Below, in pieces: positions 12,350-24,478 of a stretch of 64,000 bases of DNA. Below the pieces are notes generated by a model. That model saw only the letters and a list, made by a program, of their open reading frames with translations. It made no database searches and was not told where the DNA came from. The first letter of the stretch is position 1. Each line of letters opens with the position of its first letter. The position numbers and the translations under genes were made by a program. Source of the stretch: Lunularia cruciata (Eukaryota > Streptophyta > Marchantiopsida > Lunulariales > Lunulariaceae); assembly GCA_948567375.1 (NCBI GenBank), contig OX419761.1:52206501-52270500 (forward strand), read 5' to 3'.

Positions 12350-12642
12350 GGAGTATGTCTATTGGAGTTGTTTGGTGGGATTAGCACTTGACTAGTTATG
12401 GTATTAGAGGTAGGTATATGAGTACAAAGGTACTTGTATGTGGAGAGAGATGAGATTATTAGGCAAGTCTCTCTACATCATGTGGCATACTTGGCCTATT
12501 GGTATCTTGAGTTATTTCTAATATCAAAAGACCTTACCAATAGACATTTCCTTGTTAGAAGTGCAAGATTTGGAAATACATGGTCCTATCCATTTGATGA
12601 TTTTTGGATGGCCATGTCAAAGACACACCCATGATGGCCAAC
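12350..12642 (+). pseudogene. DNMT domain of element B, motifs I-IV
   Basis: LLELFGGIST at 12360-12390 is methyltransferase motif I (AdoMet binding). YLYVERDE near 12433-12457 gives the acidic motif II. The frame then reaches GWPCQ at 12604-12620, which is motif IV with the catalytic cysteine. F1 is inserted about 20 bases after that motif. The frame resumes at 17111. A stop lies in place of R after motif I, as in copy H. Confidence 0.8.
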
Positions 12643-12729
12643 TGTGACAACCCGGCAAATATCACTTTTATGGTAATCAGGTAAGTAAGTTTGTTCCCGC
12701 AGAGATACAATTCAAAATTGGTCAAATAT

Positions 12730-13468
12730 TGTAATACTCCGAGGACAAGCAAAGAGAGAAAACACATATTACACACTCAACATTCGGTGCCCCAAAGGAG
12801 CACCTTCTCTTTATTATATAGACAAAGACTATCTCCTCCAAGGAAGCTCCACCATAGGATTAGGCGCACAAATAGGTGACATGTCATCAAGCTCCACCCT
12901 TTGATTACTTACTTGGATGGGTGACATGTCGGTCTAGGTCCTATCTGGTTGGTCAAACAAGCTTTGACCAGAGGGAATCTTTTAGGGAATCTTCTTGTAG
13001 GAGTCTTAGAATCATATGAGTAAGGTACCGTTGGAAAGCTCTTGACAAGACAAACCAAGGAGGAAGGAAGGCCAGCCATTTCTCCATTGGAGGGGGAGAA
13101 TGTGCACATTTTTGAGGCCTATTTCATTTGTTTAGGCCTCTGAAATTGCCTTCAAAGCTTTTAGGCATATTTTGGTTCCTACTCTATTAATAGAAGTCCC
13201 CTTTTGGTGATACCTTTTTCTGATATGTTTAGTCCATCATGTGTAACATCCTTCTAGATGGTACCAAACCAATTCTCACCTTTAATCCATATGTCTAGCT
13301 ATTGGTTCTAAGGTTCTCAAGTCTATTTCGGTTTCTGCTCTATTAGTAAAAGTACTCTTTTGGTGATACTTCTATCTGATCTATTTTGACCATCATGTAT
13401 AACATCATTCTAGATGTTACCAAACCAAATTTCACATCTAGATCATGTGGCTAGCTTGTGGTATTACA
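12730..13468 (-). repeat. Solo LTR of the G chromovirus family
   Basis: TGTAATACTCCG ... GTGGTATTACA, 739 bp, aligned end to end with the LTR at 57081-57831. It is flanked by AATAT and AATAC, and the F1 sequence continues directly across it (GGTCAAATAC-AAAG). It has no internal region, so it is the product of LTR-LTR recombination. Confidence 0.85.
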
Positions 13469-14164
13469 AATACAAAGCAAAGTAACAACTTCACTTCTTC
13501 TGGGGTTCTTCTTTAATCACTCGAGTAGAAACTACACCTAAAAGAGAGTAACAAGCACTGACTTGCAATCTCGTCACAACAATTTGTCACACTTAATCAC
13601 AACTCCATCAAATCTTTCCAAAAAATCTTGATTGTGATGATTCAGGCCCTCCCAAAAATGGCACTTCACTACAAAATGACTTTGCCTCAAAATTGTGTTC
13701 CACCTCTCCACTGAAGGCACAACTTCCTCAATCAAAATTGCTTCGCATCAACATTACATTGCACTCACAAATGCAAAATACTACCAACACTACAATTCCT
13801 CTCAAATCTATCAAGGCATTGCTCTGATTGCACTTCACTCAAGATCAAACACATAGAATGAAGATCAAGGCTACGGAATCCAACATCCAATAAGCACACT
13901 AACTTGCACTTCAAAATTCTCCACACTCACAAACACAAGCACAAATTGACACTCAAAGTTAAGCTCAAATGACGAGCACTACTTCACATTACTTTGATTT
14001 ATCTATATTCAAAAATTATGAACACTAAACAACATGTGATTGCAAGTGCCACCTTTAAATAGTGAAGCAAACAACATTTGCTAACAAAAATACCATTCCC
14101 TAACAACTTTTCTAACATGTAGATCCAAAATGACAATCCACCTCTTCATATCTCAAAATTGTTA

Positions 14165-16534
14165 CTACTTTGATCCAATATTAATCACTTCATCCTCGGC
14201 TTCCAATCCTAATCCCGAATTAACCTCACACACTACTCTACCCTCGGGTTTCACAACTACAAAATCTTCTACCAATTCTAACTTTTCTCCTTCTTGATCT
14301 ACAATTCCCATTACGGGTTTTCTTTCTAAATCTCTATCTACTGACCCACTCTTCTCTAATATCTCCACTAGTAACTCCAAAGATATTTGTACTCCTATGT
14401 CATCTACTTTAGGCTTTGCTCTTACATCCTTCCAAAGTTTATCTATCTTTAGCTTCACTAAATCTAATCTAATCGTGATAGTATCTTCCACTTCTAATAT
14501 CTTCATATCTACATGAGCTTTGAGACTAATCAACAAGGCATTCAAGTCCTTATCCTTTGCATTTCTCCACCTCGTCTCCTACACCAACAACTTCAACTCA
14601 TGCAATCTTGTTTCTTCAATCCACATGCTGGTGTCTATACTTAGCATCGTGTTCATCTTTGTTACAATCTTCCTTAATTGCTCAATTCTCATTCTTCTCT
14701 CCCGTTCTTGATCTGCAAGCCAATCTTCTTGATATATTGCAAGTTTTGCTTTGAACTCAGCATTCACTACCTCCTTCTCCTTCTTCTAAATAATCTTCTC
14801 CTTTAGATTAGAAAGTAACTCTCTCAGTCTTTCTTCCTCTCTATATCTCACTGTCAACTCCCTTTGCCAGAGTTGCTTCTTCTCCTCTACACTCTCTATC
14901 ATTCTATTGAGCTCTTGCTCCTTCTTTCCATAGCATGAATAATCTTTAATTGCAAATCAGCAAACTGTTGTTTCAAGATCTCATGTTCTGCTATCTATCT
15001 TTCTCTTGCTATGTCATTTTGCTCTATTACTCTCTCTCTCTACTCCCCACTTCCTTCTTTAAGTTTCAATTACCTGATTTTGTACTACTGCATCTACTCA
15101 TAGTACTTCTCTTTCCTCCTCACCTCGGATTACACTCTTCTTCAACTCCGAGTTCTCTTTCTCTAATCTTGCTAACACCTACAACACAGTCTTCACCTCT
15201 GGACACTTCGACTGCATTTCCTTCTTCTTGTGCTCCAACTTTACTAACAACGGGCACACAACCTTCCACAAATACTCTACTCCTTCACTTGGGTTTACCT
15301 CAACTTGTGGACTTTTCTCCTTCTTTGCCTCTTCTTCACTCGATACTCATCTTCTCAGCCATATTTGCCTTATGAGAATGGATTCTTTGCTACCCAAACT
15401 TCCACTTCTCTTACTTTACTTGGTCCCACTTCATACTTCACCTTCCATCTGGAATGGACTCTAGAACTTTGTCTTTGGGTCTCAGGTTACCTTCTTCTTC
15501 CGTCTCCATCTTCACTTCTTCCTCCTCGGGTACCGGCTGCATCTCCACTTTTGTTGCTAGTGTCACCACTCTGCAATATAAATTTGGGTTCTTCCTCCTT
15601 CTTCGAGTCTTTTGACTTGCACTCAACCTCCCTTTTGACTCTTTGCTCAATGACATGATTACTACCAAGTCTTTCCTTGGGTTCACCTTTTTGGCCTTCC
15701 AAGGTCTCGCCATTGCTACTTCTTCTTCTTCTTCTCTTTGTCAACTCCTCTTTTTCAACTTTGGAGTGTTCACCTTCAATTGCACACTTTGCCCCATCTG
15801 CGCGTAGTACTCGTCATTGCTCCTTATTTTCAAGATATAGTGTTGCTCCTCTGCATCAACATCTCTTCTCAAATCAGGATGGAGGTGCGACACCATCTTG
15901 TGTCTCTCCGCTGCATTCATCAAGTTTAGCCCCAAATAGAAATGGGCTGCAAATGGCACAATGTAGTGTGGAGGCGTCTTGTCTTGCAAGTTCCACACCA
16001 TCTGTCTTGCACGCCAATGAAAACACTTTGCCCAATTGATTGGCTCTCCTGCAAACATCTTGTGGAAGAATACCGCTTGATGTTTCATTACATAAGTGGT
16101 TCACTCCGGCTTCAAGATAGCCATCATTGCACTTACGATGCCTTTCCTCACAAGATCTTTATAACTCTCCACTTTGTAGCCATTCTTCATGCACTTTGAA
16201 GAGAAGGCATCTCTCACTTCTTGGGTTTCTTTAGCTACTTCTCCCTTCCCCAAGAACATGGCTCCGTGCTCCATGCCTGCCTCTCTTCCAAGTACTAATC
16301 TCCAATCCAACTCTGTCTATTGAGCCGGATTTCCTCTCTTCCCTTCTTCCTCAGGGCCATCAAGACATCTACTCTTGATGATCTCCATCATGAAACCAGG
16401 AAAGCTAATGTTCTAGTTCCATGCCAAGAATGTGATCCAAACCTTGCTCAAGACTTCAATTCTTGCAATCAGATCTAATCTCCGAATTGCATGATTTCTC
16501 ATTGTGAATTCAGGGTTCTTCTTCCCACCTCCCA
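14165..16534 (-). pseudogene. Coding region of F1, unknown coiled-coil protein
   Basis: The likely start at 16534 gives MGGGKKNPEF. A globular part follows (GNPAQ, then VESYKDLVRKGIVSAMM near 16110-16170, QAVFFHKMFAGEPINWAKCF near 16020-16080, AAHFYLGLNLM and HPDLRRDV). Then comes a long charged region with Lys/Glu-rich heptads and the conserved tail ending NIGSK at 14165. F2 has the same order. The QAVFF-to-HPDLRRD block may be a gag-like fold, but I do not recognise the family. Several frames shift within it. Confidence 0.5.
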
Positions 16535-17110
16535 TCTTACTCTCCTCTACTCTAGGTTGATGGCTACTCTTCTGACTGATTCTTGGACTAACTCTCCTGA
16601 CTTCCTCTCAACACACCAGCGTATCTCTTACTACACTTCCCTTTTATGATCTCCCTCAAGACAACTTTTTAACGGTGATGGAAAATTACTCATCATCCCT
16701 TTGTCTCTATCCTGAATCTTATAGTGGTGTGCCTTCTCCGTCTTTCTTCACTTTGAGTTTCTACCAAGAAATCATACCTCCTGCATGCTCTTGTCACTAT
16801 CAATTTTCCCCCACTCATATGACAGCCATTTTTGTATGAGGTACCTTCTTGAATGTCCAACCCCGAAGGAAAGTTGTTACACTATCCTTGCCTTGGGTTG
16901 AGCACCCTCAAGACAAAGTCTCCTTACTTTGGGTTGTATGCTGACAAGGCAATTTTGATTACCTTGCCTTCTGACACAAAGTCACTTTACCTCGGGTTAC
17001 AACACGAAGACACCTTTCTTTGCCTTCTAATGCCATATAAGCACAATATGACTTCTTCTATACACTTCTTCTTCAAAAATAAGAAAAAACAAAAAATTGT
17101 AGGTACCACA

Positions 17111-17248
17111 CCAAGGTCAAGGTCTCTAGAATCTCCATTTTGGTGTGTTTTGAGAGATGTTACATGTATTACATCTTTAGGTTCATCAATCTATTTCTCC
17201 AACCTACATTTTGAAGAATGTTCTTTTGATGGGTGATATTGTACACGG
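17111..17248 (+). pseudogene. DNMT domain of element B, motif IV-VI segment
   Basis: Continues after F1 with VLRDVTCITSLGSSIYFSNL and ends at the FDG(W) that in C follows motif VI. The segment is collinear with 30500-30640 of C. It stops where K is inserted; the next B bases are at 24473. Confidence 0.7.
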
Positions 17249-17495
17249 TGTCATGTTATGGTTTGCATAGCCCCTAAAAAATAAACTCATGTAGTTTATC
17301 TCCACAAAGATGGAGTATGTTGTATAATAGATCCCATGGTTGAGCTATTGCCATTTAAGCAATCTATGTGCATTTAAGTGGTTGGCCATGTGGAGTAAGA
17401 TCTTATCTTTTTCAAGGGTTGTGATGTATATAGGTAATGGAGAGTTGAGAGATTTAGGGAGGTGTTTATAGTTTTAGGAGTCTTGGGGGAGATAT

Positions 17496-18155
17496 TGTGC
17501 GTATCTACATCACTACACAACATACATTGCTGTCAACATCATACACTATAGAAACACAACTCACACATAAATCATACATAGACTCTAAAGTGCCACAATA
17601 ATCAGATTGCTTACCACTCTCAACTCAACTCAACTCAGATCAGTACTTGATCTGTCATTCTATAAACTACCAACAACTGGGCACTTATTACAGTCAAGCC
17701 ACACCAACTCAAGCATAGAGAATCCAGGTGACGCTCGCCAGCCTCTGTCCACCATAGCCAGGAACTTGAAGGCTCAACATCAGAGAAGTGAGCTCTTTGG
17801 AGCTCACTTCAAAACTATACCTCCTGGACTTGAGCTAGCTCTGAAACCCTAACGGTCCCGCTGATGGCACACTTGACGGTGCAAATGGTGCAAAGTGATG
17901 GTGGGCCCCACCGTGAAGTCAGTACCCCAAACACGAAATCTAACCATCGGAAAGTACTCTCTGAGATACTACTGAAATAACTCTAACTACTATCACTCAA
18001 ACTCCAATGTCCGAGCATCTAGGTGCGGCACTACAAATGGTGTGATAGCTATCGTGTGTATATACATCGCTACACAACATATATTGCTGTCAACATCATA
18101 CATTATAGAAACACAACTCACACATAAGTCATACATAGACTCTAAAGTGCCACAA
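17496..18155 (-). repeat. 3' terminal repeat of E: X, core, X
   Basis: Block X (17496-17598), the LTR core (17599-18047) and a second X (18048-18155), then the purine tract read as GGGAGGC on the - strand. The two X blocks are nearly identical. The core matches 25818-26266. Confidence 0.8.
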
Positions 18156-18323
18156 TTGCCTCCCTAGCTGGCGGTTAGGTCCCTCTAACTCTAGATAGCC
18201 ATCTACTCTAAGTATATTGTATACCCTCTAATGGGTAAAGATCAGGAGGCCGGGTGCTATGGAGCCCCATCGTTATTCGCTTGTCTGCAATCTATACCAT
18301 ATAAAGAATGAACTAGCTATAGG

Positions 18324-18623
18324 TCAAGTACATCTAGGACATAACCACTATCCTTGAGGAACCACCGTGAAGGGAGGAGTCATACATGCCATATGCCATC
18401 CTCTCAAACAGCTATCACACACTAACATAGTAGCAGCTCCACCAAAAGAGCCACATAACATACACCTCAAGCCTGCACGTACAAGTGCCAAGCTTGGGTC
18501 CATAGTACCATCAATGTTTGGGAGGTGGCATGGCGCACAATTGTGCACATGATCCTTCCAAACAACACTATCACGTCCTTCTAACACAAGGACTCCAGAT
18601 GGCAAAACCTCACGCACTCTCAA
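18324..18623 (-). pseudogene. PHD finger of E
   Basis: RCMLCGSFGGAATMLVCDSC, then GWHMACMTPP, then an amber codon, WLCPRCT and TGA. The Cys4-His-Cys3 ligands of a PHD finger are all present (C-x2-C, C-x2-C, H-x2-C, C-x2-C), but the last pair lies after the amber. It is preceded by an SH3-like segment (GVLVLEGRDSVVWKDHV) that joins it to the integrase. Confidence 0.8.
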
Positions 18624-18728
18624 GATAGTGCGGCCTATAGAAACATCAAGTGTCGTTGGCGCTGTCCGCTATAGATATACATCGTTGCCTGGATGAAATC
18701 GACGGATCGAGGGTCTATAACCTCCTCC

Positions 18729-20077
18729 TCAAATGGTAGCATAGCGTAAAGTATCTCTATGCTGAGCAATCACCAAGTTCTCAAAGGCCATCGGCATCAC
18801 TCTCTGAAAGATCTCTGCCCACTGAGAACATGCGTTCATCCATACATTGGGGTCATCCAAGACCAAAACTATAGTAGCATCTCGACAAATGGCTGTAGGT
18901 AAATCAGGATCTCGTCCATAGAGTAGAAAGTATGGAGAGAAGGATGCTAAGGAGGCTTGCCGGCTGAACCGATAGCCCATGGCCAACCAAGGTAACTGGA
19001 GATCCCAATCTCCCAAGTGGCCTCTCTGCAAACCATACTTTTGCAATCCCCTCTTCACCATCTTAACCACTCTCTCTGCTAAGCCATCTGCCTTAGGGTG
19101 ATCTCGGGATGTAGTACAATGATCAATCAAAGCCTTGTCACACAAGACCTGAAACTCCCCCAAGAACTCTATACCCTGATCAGTCAAAACCTCAACTGGT
19201 GCACCAAAATGACTAAGAACTTGATCTAGGAACGAGTAAGCTGTCCCTTCACTAGACTTGTCAGGAAGTGCCACCAACTCAATCCACTTGGAGAAGTGCT
19301 CCACCATCTAAAAATATACCGATGATGTCTCACAGTCAGTGGTAAAGGTCCGGCAAAGTCCAAACTCCAACGATAACCCAATCCCATGATAGCTAATGGG
19401 TGTAATTGTGGCGTAAGAGCATTGAATGATGCTCTAACTTGGTCACAAACCACACATTTGGCAACAAACTGCTGTACCCCGGTCTGCATACCGTGCCACC
19501 AATATTGACTTTGGAGTATGTACGCTTTACTCCAAAATGTCCTAGCTCCTCATGAGCATGACGGACCAACTGTGGTCTCTATGATGGAAGTGGTACTACT
19601 CGCACTCTACCATCCTCCCAAACACACAAAAGGTGCTACCCTCCAATCTGAACCGTCTGGCTCGCTGAAGAACATAGTCTCTCTCCTTGGCCCCAACTGT
19701 GCCACCCACAACACTAGTGCAAAGATAGTCCATCACTAAGACATCATCATGAATGTCTCGATGAACTATACCAATATCTTCACTCTCTGGATCTATGACC
19801 TCAATAACTCCTCCTGTATGCGCTAAGAGAGATACCACCAAAGCCTCTATAAATATACACAGAAAGCCCGATGCATGCCAACCTGGCACCATCTCCTCAT
19901 CTATCTCACCATGCCAACGTGCTCCGGTCTAATCCTGCTGGCAAGGACATGGGTTTCTATTCAACCTATCTGCATCACGGTTCACCACTCCAGGTCTATG
20001 AACAACCATGAAATCATACTCTTGTAAAATCAGAGCCCATCATGCAAGCTTCCCTGAAAGCTTGTCGGACTCCATCA
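18729..20077 (-). pseudogene. Integrase and RNase H end of E
   Basis: Well preserved. The catalytic core includes LDFAGPLPLT, VLTDQG and DGLAERVV, giving the D, D and E residues. The zinc-binding end has CVVCDQ. The RNase H end starts near 20077 with ALILQEYDF. A frameshift at about 19305 splits the core and another lies near 19640. It closely resembles C and H, so E is relatively recent. Confidence 0.85.
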
Positions 20078-20220
20078 TTTGCCATTTGTCATTTGAATCA
20101 AAATAACACAAAAGAATTTATTTTCACTTGAGTTACATAGAGTTTTACTTGTCAAAAAGAATTACTCCACTTGGAGTACAAATTGGTTTGAAGGTTGTGA
20201 GTACAACTATCAATTTTTAA

Positions 20221-20256
20221 TCCAAGTTTATTCCAAAAACTTGGAATAAACTTGGA
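20221..20256. other. Perfect 16-bp hairpin in K
   Basis: TCCAAGTTTATTCCAA, four-base spacer AAAC, then its exact reverse complement. The surrounding 20078-20353 has no gene. No T-run follows, so it is not a typical terminator. It could be a fold-back or simply part of the LTR. Confidence 0.6.
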
Positions 20257-20353
20257 GTAAAAATTGACATCAGCTTGAGGATAGGAAAAGAGGCTCTAAA
20301 GCTGATTTCCACCAAAAGCATGGAAAGTTGTTGAATTCTTGCGGTTGGATCCT

Positions 20354-23300
20354 TGTGGTACCCACTTTTTTGTTTTGTTTTGTTTTGTTAAATTTTTGAA
20401 GAAGAAGTATATTGAGGAAGCCAAATTAAGAAGGAAAGAATGGACTTAGGTATCTTTGGAGTAAACCTTGGGTCAAGAACCAAAAGTAATTGGATGGGGT
20501 AACAAAGAGACAAATCCAAAGAAGATCATCTTTGGACCAAGAAGCAAAGGCTGATACAAAGACGGTGTAACAACCTCTCTACGTGTCAGGCCAGGCAAGA
20601 AAGTACACTTCAAGAAATGGCAAAGAAGGTAGGAGAAGAATACCTTGATAGTGACAAGAAACCAACATACAAAAGAAGTGGGGGTCAATTTTGAAATTGA
20701 CAAAAGAATGATTGGACTTTAGGGTACTATAAAATTGTGATTACATAGGGGGAAATCAAATATGTCAAGTAGATATCTTTTTTCTTTAAGTATTCATCCT
20801 GCAATAATGCGCATCAAGAAGCCAATTGAGAGTGAAATTTTCCAAAGTCCAAAAGGGGTTAGAATGTTGTGTCCAAGAGAGGAGATAATCTTCTAGTGCC
20901 AAAGCACTAGAGAGCAAATCATGGCAAAGAAGACTAAGAACACACTTGTAGTGAGGAGTTTTGCAATTCAAAGATTATATGTCATAGTTAGAATTGAGTT
21001 CTTGAACAGACTTTGGATTATATTCCTGGCATGGAACTAGAATTTTCAGTTTTCCAAGCATCATGGCAAAGATAGCTACTAGTAATTGTGAGGAAGACCC
21101 CAAAGTCGAGTGGAAGAGAGGAAATCCAGCTTGATGGACGGAGTCGGATTAGAGGTTAGTATTGGGGAAGGAAGCAAGAGAGGCAACTAGGGTCACCTTT
21201 TATTGGAAGTATGATGCTGCAAAAGAGATCATGGAAATTAGAAACTTGACTCTAGACCAACAATGGTTACAAAGTGGAGTCTTATCGGGATTTGATCAAG
21301 TGGAGCATTGTGGGAGCAATCATGGGCATGTTCAAACCCAAAAGAACAACATACATGAACATGCAACAGGCAGTCTTCTTCCACCAGATGTTTGTAGGAG
21401 TGAAGGTGAACTGGGTGAAATGCCTCCACCAACAAACAAGGCAAATGATCATCAATTAGAGAACCAATTTGCCTCCACATTATTTTGCATCGTTTGAAAC
21501 ACACTTTTACTTTGAATTAAATCTGCTGACAATAGAGGTAGAGCATGGTGTCACATATCTATCTCAATTTTTTATGAGAAGTGGATGAAGAGGAGCAGCG
21601 ATACATGTTACAATTGCAAGCAAGTGATGACTACTTCATCAAAACGGGACACAAGGAGATGGTGGGAGGAAGAAGTCCAAAGACAAAAAAGCGGACTAAA
21701 CCCAAAGAAGTATCATTGCTCCAGCCACAATGCAAGATCCAAAGACTCAATCCACAAGGTAAGAAGGCGGTGAAGGAGAAGACTTTGGAGATAGAGTCTA
21801 AAGGGGAGATAGAGTCCAAAGGAGGAGAATCTGAAGAAGCAAAACTCACTTTACAGAGTGAGGAATCCGGAAGTGAGAGTGAAGGCAAAGAGGAGGTCCA
21901 GCAAGCAATTGAGGCAAAAGAAGACAAGGCATTCTATGTGGCAATCAAGTGTATGGAGGAAGGAGATGGCCTTTGCTTGGAATTGCCCATGGAAGAGATG
22001 GATGAAGTGCCAAAGAAGGAAGACCAGAAGGGAGGAAGAACCAAGAGGTCGATGATAGCTGAACTCGTAAGTCCGAGCTCAGTTTGTAAGGAAGAAGTAA
22101 GCTTGGAGGCAATGTTGCTGAAGGTACAAAGATTGAGACTTTGGGGGAAGGCTTTGGCAAAAGAAGCAAAGTACAAAGACAAAGACAAAGCCAAAGATGA
22201 AGAAGGATTTGATGAAGTAAAGTACTTAACACAAATCAAGAATCCATTGTTGGAGTTGATAAAGACACAAAAGAAGGTGATATAGCACGATTATATGGAG
22301 GTGAAGAATGAGTTGTAGGTGGTGAATTATTTGCTGGATGAAGTGAAGACATTGAAGGAGAGTGTAACTCGAAGAGAAGGAGAAGTTGAAGAACTTTGAG
22401 TGGATGCAATCTTGAAGAAGAAGATTTTTGAGAATTTGCAAGAGTTTCAAGAAGTATGGAAGAGAGATGCACACTCAAGCCAAGGAGTTGAAAGAGCAGA
22501 TTGCATTGCTCACAAAGATGAGAGAGGAGGTCAATGAAGTTCCCATCAAGAGTATTCATGTAAAGGCAATGGCGGCTATGATAGAGGAGGAGTTAGAAAG
22601 CCTAAAGAAGAGTGCAGCAGAGAAGGATCAAGCATGGCAGAGGGAGTTTGCAATCCAACACCAAGAGGAGGAAAGATTGCAAGGCTTGGTCAGAAGTGTT
22701 AAGATGCAGAGTGCTCAATATGCGGAGGAGAAGAAGATGCTTGTTGTTGAGTACAAAGACGAGTTGAAGATGTATAGAGACAAATTGAAGGTAAAATGAT
22801 CTCAGAGATATGCATAAAAGTCAATAGGAGAAGTTGTTGGAAGACTAAGGGCAATGTTGAGCATGGAGTTTGAAGGGAGATTGGAAGAAGTGAGATTGCA
22901 CGAATTGAAATTGCTTGTGTAGGAAACTCAAAAGAGAAGAGCAAAAGATGTAGATATGAATACTTTGTTGATTCATTTGAGGGAACAAGTAGATAGAAAG
23001 ATAATGGAGATAGGAGACAATGTAAGCCTCAGATTAGATTTAGTAGACTTAGAATTATAGCAACTTAGGAGTAGTGTGAAGGAGGATAAGAAGTCCAAAG
23101 TTGCAAAAGTAGGAGTGCAGGTGTCTTTGGATTTGTCATCTGAAACTTTAGAGAGGAATGGGTCACAAGATAAGGAAGTAGATAGATTACCTATGAGTGT
23201 AATTGTAGTTCAGAGTGAAGAAGTGGTAGAGATAGCAAAGGAATTAGTAGAATCAAATAGACCCAAAGAAAGAGAAGTGATAGGAAGATCATCCGGTTTG

Positions 23301-24132
23301 GAAGCCAGAGAAGAGGTAGACATTGGATTGCAGTAGGAATATATTGAGATTTGAAGAGGCAGATATGAAGAGGTGCATTGTCATTTTGGATCTGCAGGTT
23401 TGTAGAGTTGTTGTAGAACGGTGTAGTTATTAGAAACTATCAATTGCTCTACTATTTAAAGAAGTATTTGCAATGTTATGTTGTTCAATATTCCAAATTT
23501 CTGAAAATAGATAAAGCACAGTGTTGATTTCAATGCTCGTTCCTTGAGCTTAATTCCAAGTATCCATTCTATATTCCTATATTTGTGAGTATGTGGAGAA
23601 TTCCAAAGTGCAAGTTAGTGTGCTTGTTGGATGTTAGATTCCATAGCCTTGATCTTCATTTTGTGTGTTTGATCCTAAGTGAAGTGCAATCAGAGCAATG
23701 CCTTGATAGATCTGAGAGGAATTGTAGTGTTGGTAGTATTTTGCACTTGTGAGTGTAGCGGTGAGTTGATGTGAAGCAATTTTGATCAAGGAAGTTGTGC
23801 CTTTAGTAGAGAGGTGGAACACAATTCTAAGATGAAGGTGCTTTGCAATGAAGTAGCCATTTTTGGGATGGACTAAATCATCATAATCAAGTTTGTTTGG
23901 ACAGAATTGAAAGATTTGTGATTATGGGTGACAAATTGTTGTGACGAGATTGTGATCAATGCTTGTTACTTTGTTTTGAGTGTGGTTTCTGCCTGAGAAA
24001 CTAAAGATGCAACCAAGAAGAACTACTTATTACTATTTGTCTTTGTATTTGATCATTTCTGATTCATATCTCTATGGGAATAAACTTTACTTACTTAATT
24101 ACCACAAAAGTGATACTTACTAGGTTTTCACA
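20354..24132 (+). mobile_element. F2: LTR-less mobile unit, full length
   Basis: Begins TGTGGTACCCACT and ends GGTTTTCACA, flanked by ATCC (ATCCT left, ATCCC right). At 3.78 kb it matches F1 in size and order. It has a long 5' region (20354-21062) with a short TTTTG repeat, one coding region and an 800-bp 3' region (23337-24132) without a gene. Confidence 0.75.
21063..23336 (+). pseudogene. Coding region of F2, unknown coiled-coil protein
   Basis: The likely start, MAKIATSNCEEDPKVEW, lies at 21063. Domain order follows F1: RLVLGKEA near 21150, VESYRDLIKWSIVGAIM near 21275, QAVFFHQMFVGVKVNWVKC near 21365-21425, then a very acidic/basic stretch (21750-22260). A coiled-coil segment follows (22428-22800, heptads with many K and E), and then the tail ending VDIGLQ TAG. 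It has several shifts and stops. No enzymatic motif is visible, so it depends on other enzymes to move. Confidence 0.5.
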
Positions 24133-24478
24133 ATCCCTTTCATGCTTGCATGCTTGTTTGTATACCCAATTAGCTTGGATTGGTATGTAGGTGTTGCACT
24201 TAGGTTCTTTCCTTCTAAGAGTGCTTCATATTTCTCTTTGGTTATGTTGTAAATGATGACCAACAGACTAGGAGTGTGTGTTATGATGACAAGTTAGGTT
24301 GCTCATTTCTCCCCTACCCAATAGAAGGAATCTTAAAAATAAGAGTAGAAGGTTCTATGTTGGGTATCAAGCATGCTCAAACTAGTAGGGACATATTTAC
24401 ATACAACCTCTAATCCATAAGCTCCATAGTTAGGAACCTTATGTGTTCTTTGAGAGAGAAAAGTAAAGTACAACACCG

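Larger units (their letters stand above)
12643..17110 (-). mobile_element. F1: LTR-less mobile unit, reverse orientation
   Basis: Read on the - strand it starts TGTGGTACCTACA (17110) and ends TTGTCACA (12643). CCAA flanks it on both sides (CCAAC/CCAAG), and B continues across it. Removing the solo LTR at 12730-13468 leaves about 3.7 kb, the same size as F2. It has one coding region on the - strand and long non-coding ends (12643-14164 and 16535-17110), and no LTRs. Confidence 0.75.
17496..20077 (-). mobile_element. Element E: 3' part of a DNMT-PHD gypsy copy
   Basis: From left to right it holds the 3' terminal repeat block, PHD, integrase and the RNase H end, all on the - strand and closely matching C and H. 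The left end is the family's 3' terminus, next to GATAT. On the right it stops in the RNase H region (after TCGGACTCCATCA, 20077) and K-type sequence follows, so about three quarters of the element was lost. Confidence 0.8.
17249..24472. repeat. K: probable solo LTR holding E and F2
   Basis: B is interrupted between 17248 and 24473, with ACACGG on the left and ACACCG on the right. The insert begins TGTCATGTTATGG and ends AAAGTACA. After removing E (17496-20077) and F2 with its duplication, about 0.86 kb remains (17249-17495, 20078-20353, 24138-24472). It has TG...CA ends and no coding sequence, which fits a solo LTR. I found no second copy in the window, so the call rests on ends and target only. 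Confidence 0.4.

Noticed and set aside
15487-16039. Overlapping open frames on the + strand around 15.0-16.1 kb
   Set aside because: They are antisense shadows of the Lys/Glu-rich F1 coding region on the - strand, which F2 confirms in the other orientation.
17496-18155. Two overlapping solo LTR insertions as the explanation of X-core-X
   Set aside because: The same order and boundaries occur in A, B, C, E, H and I, with private variants shared by both X blocks of one element, so it is the family's structure.
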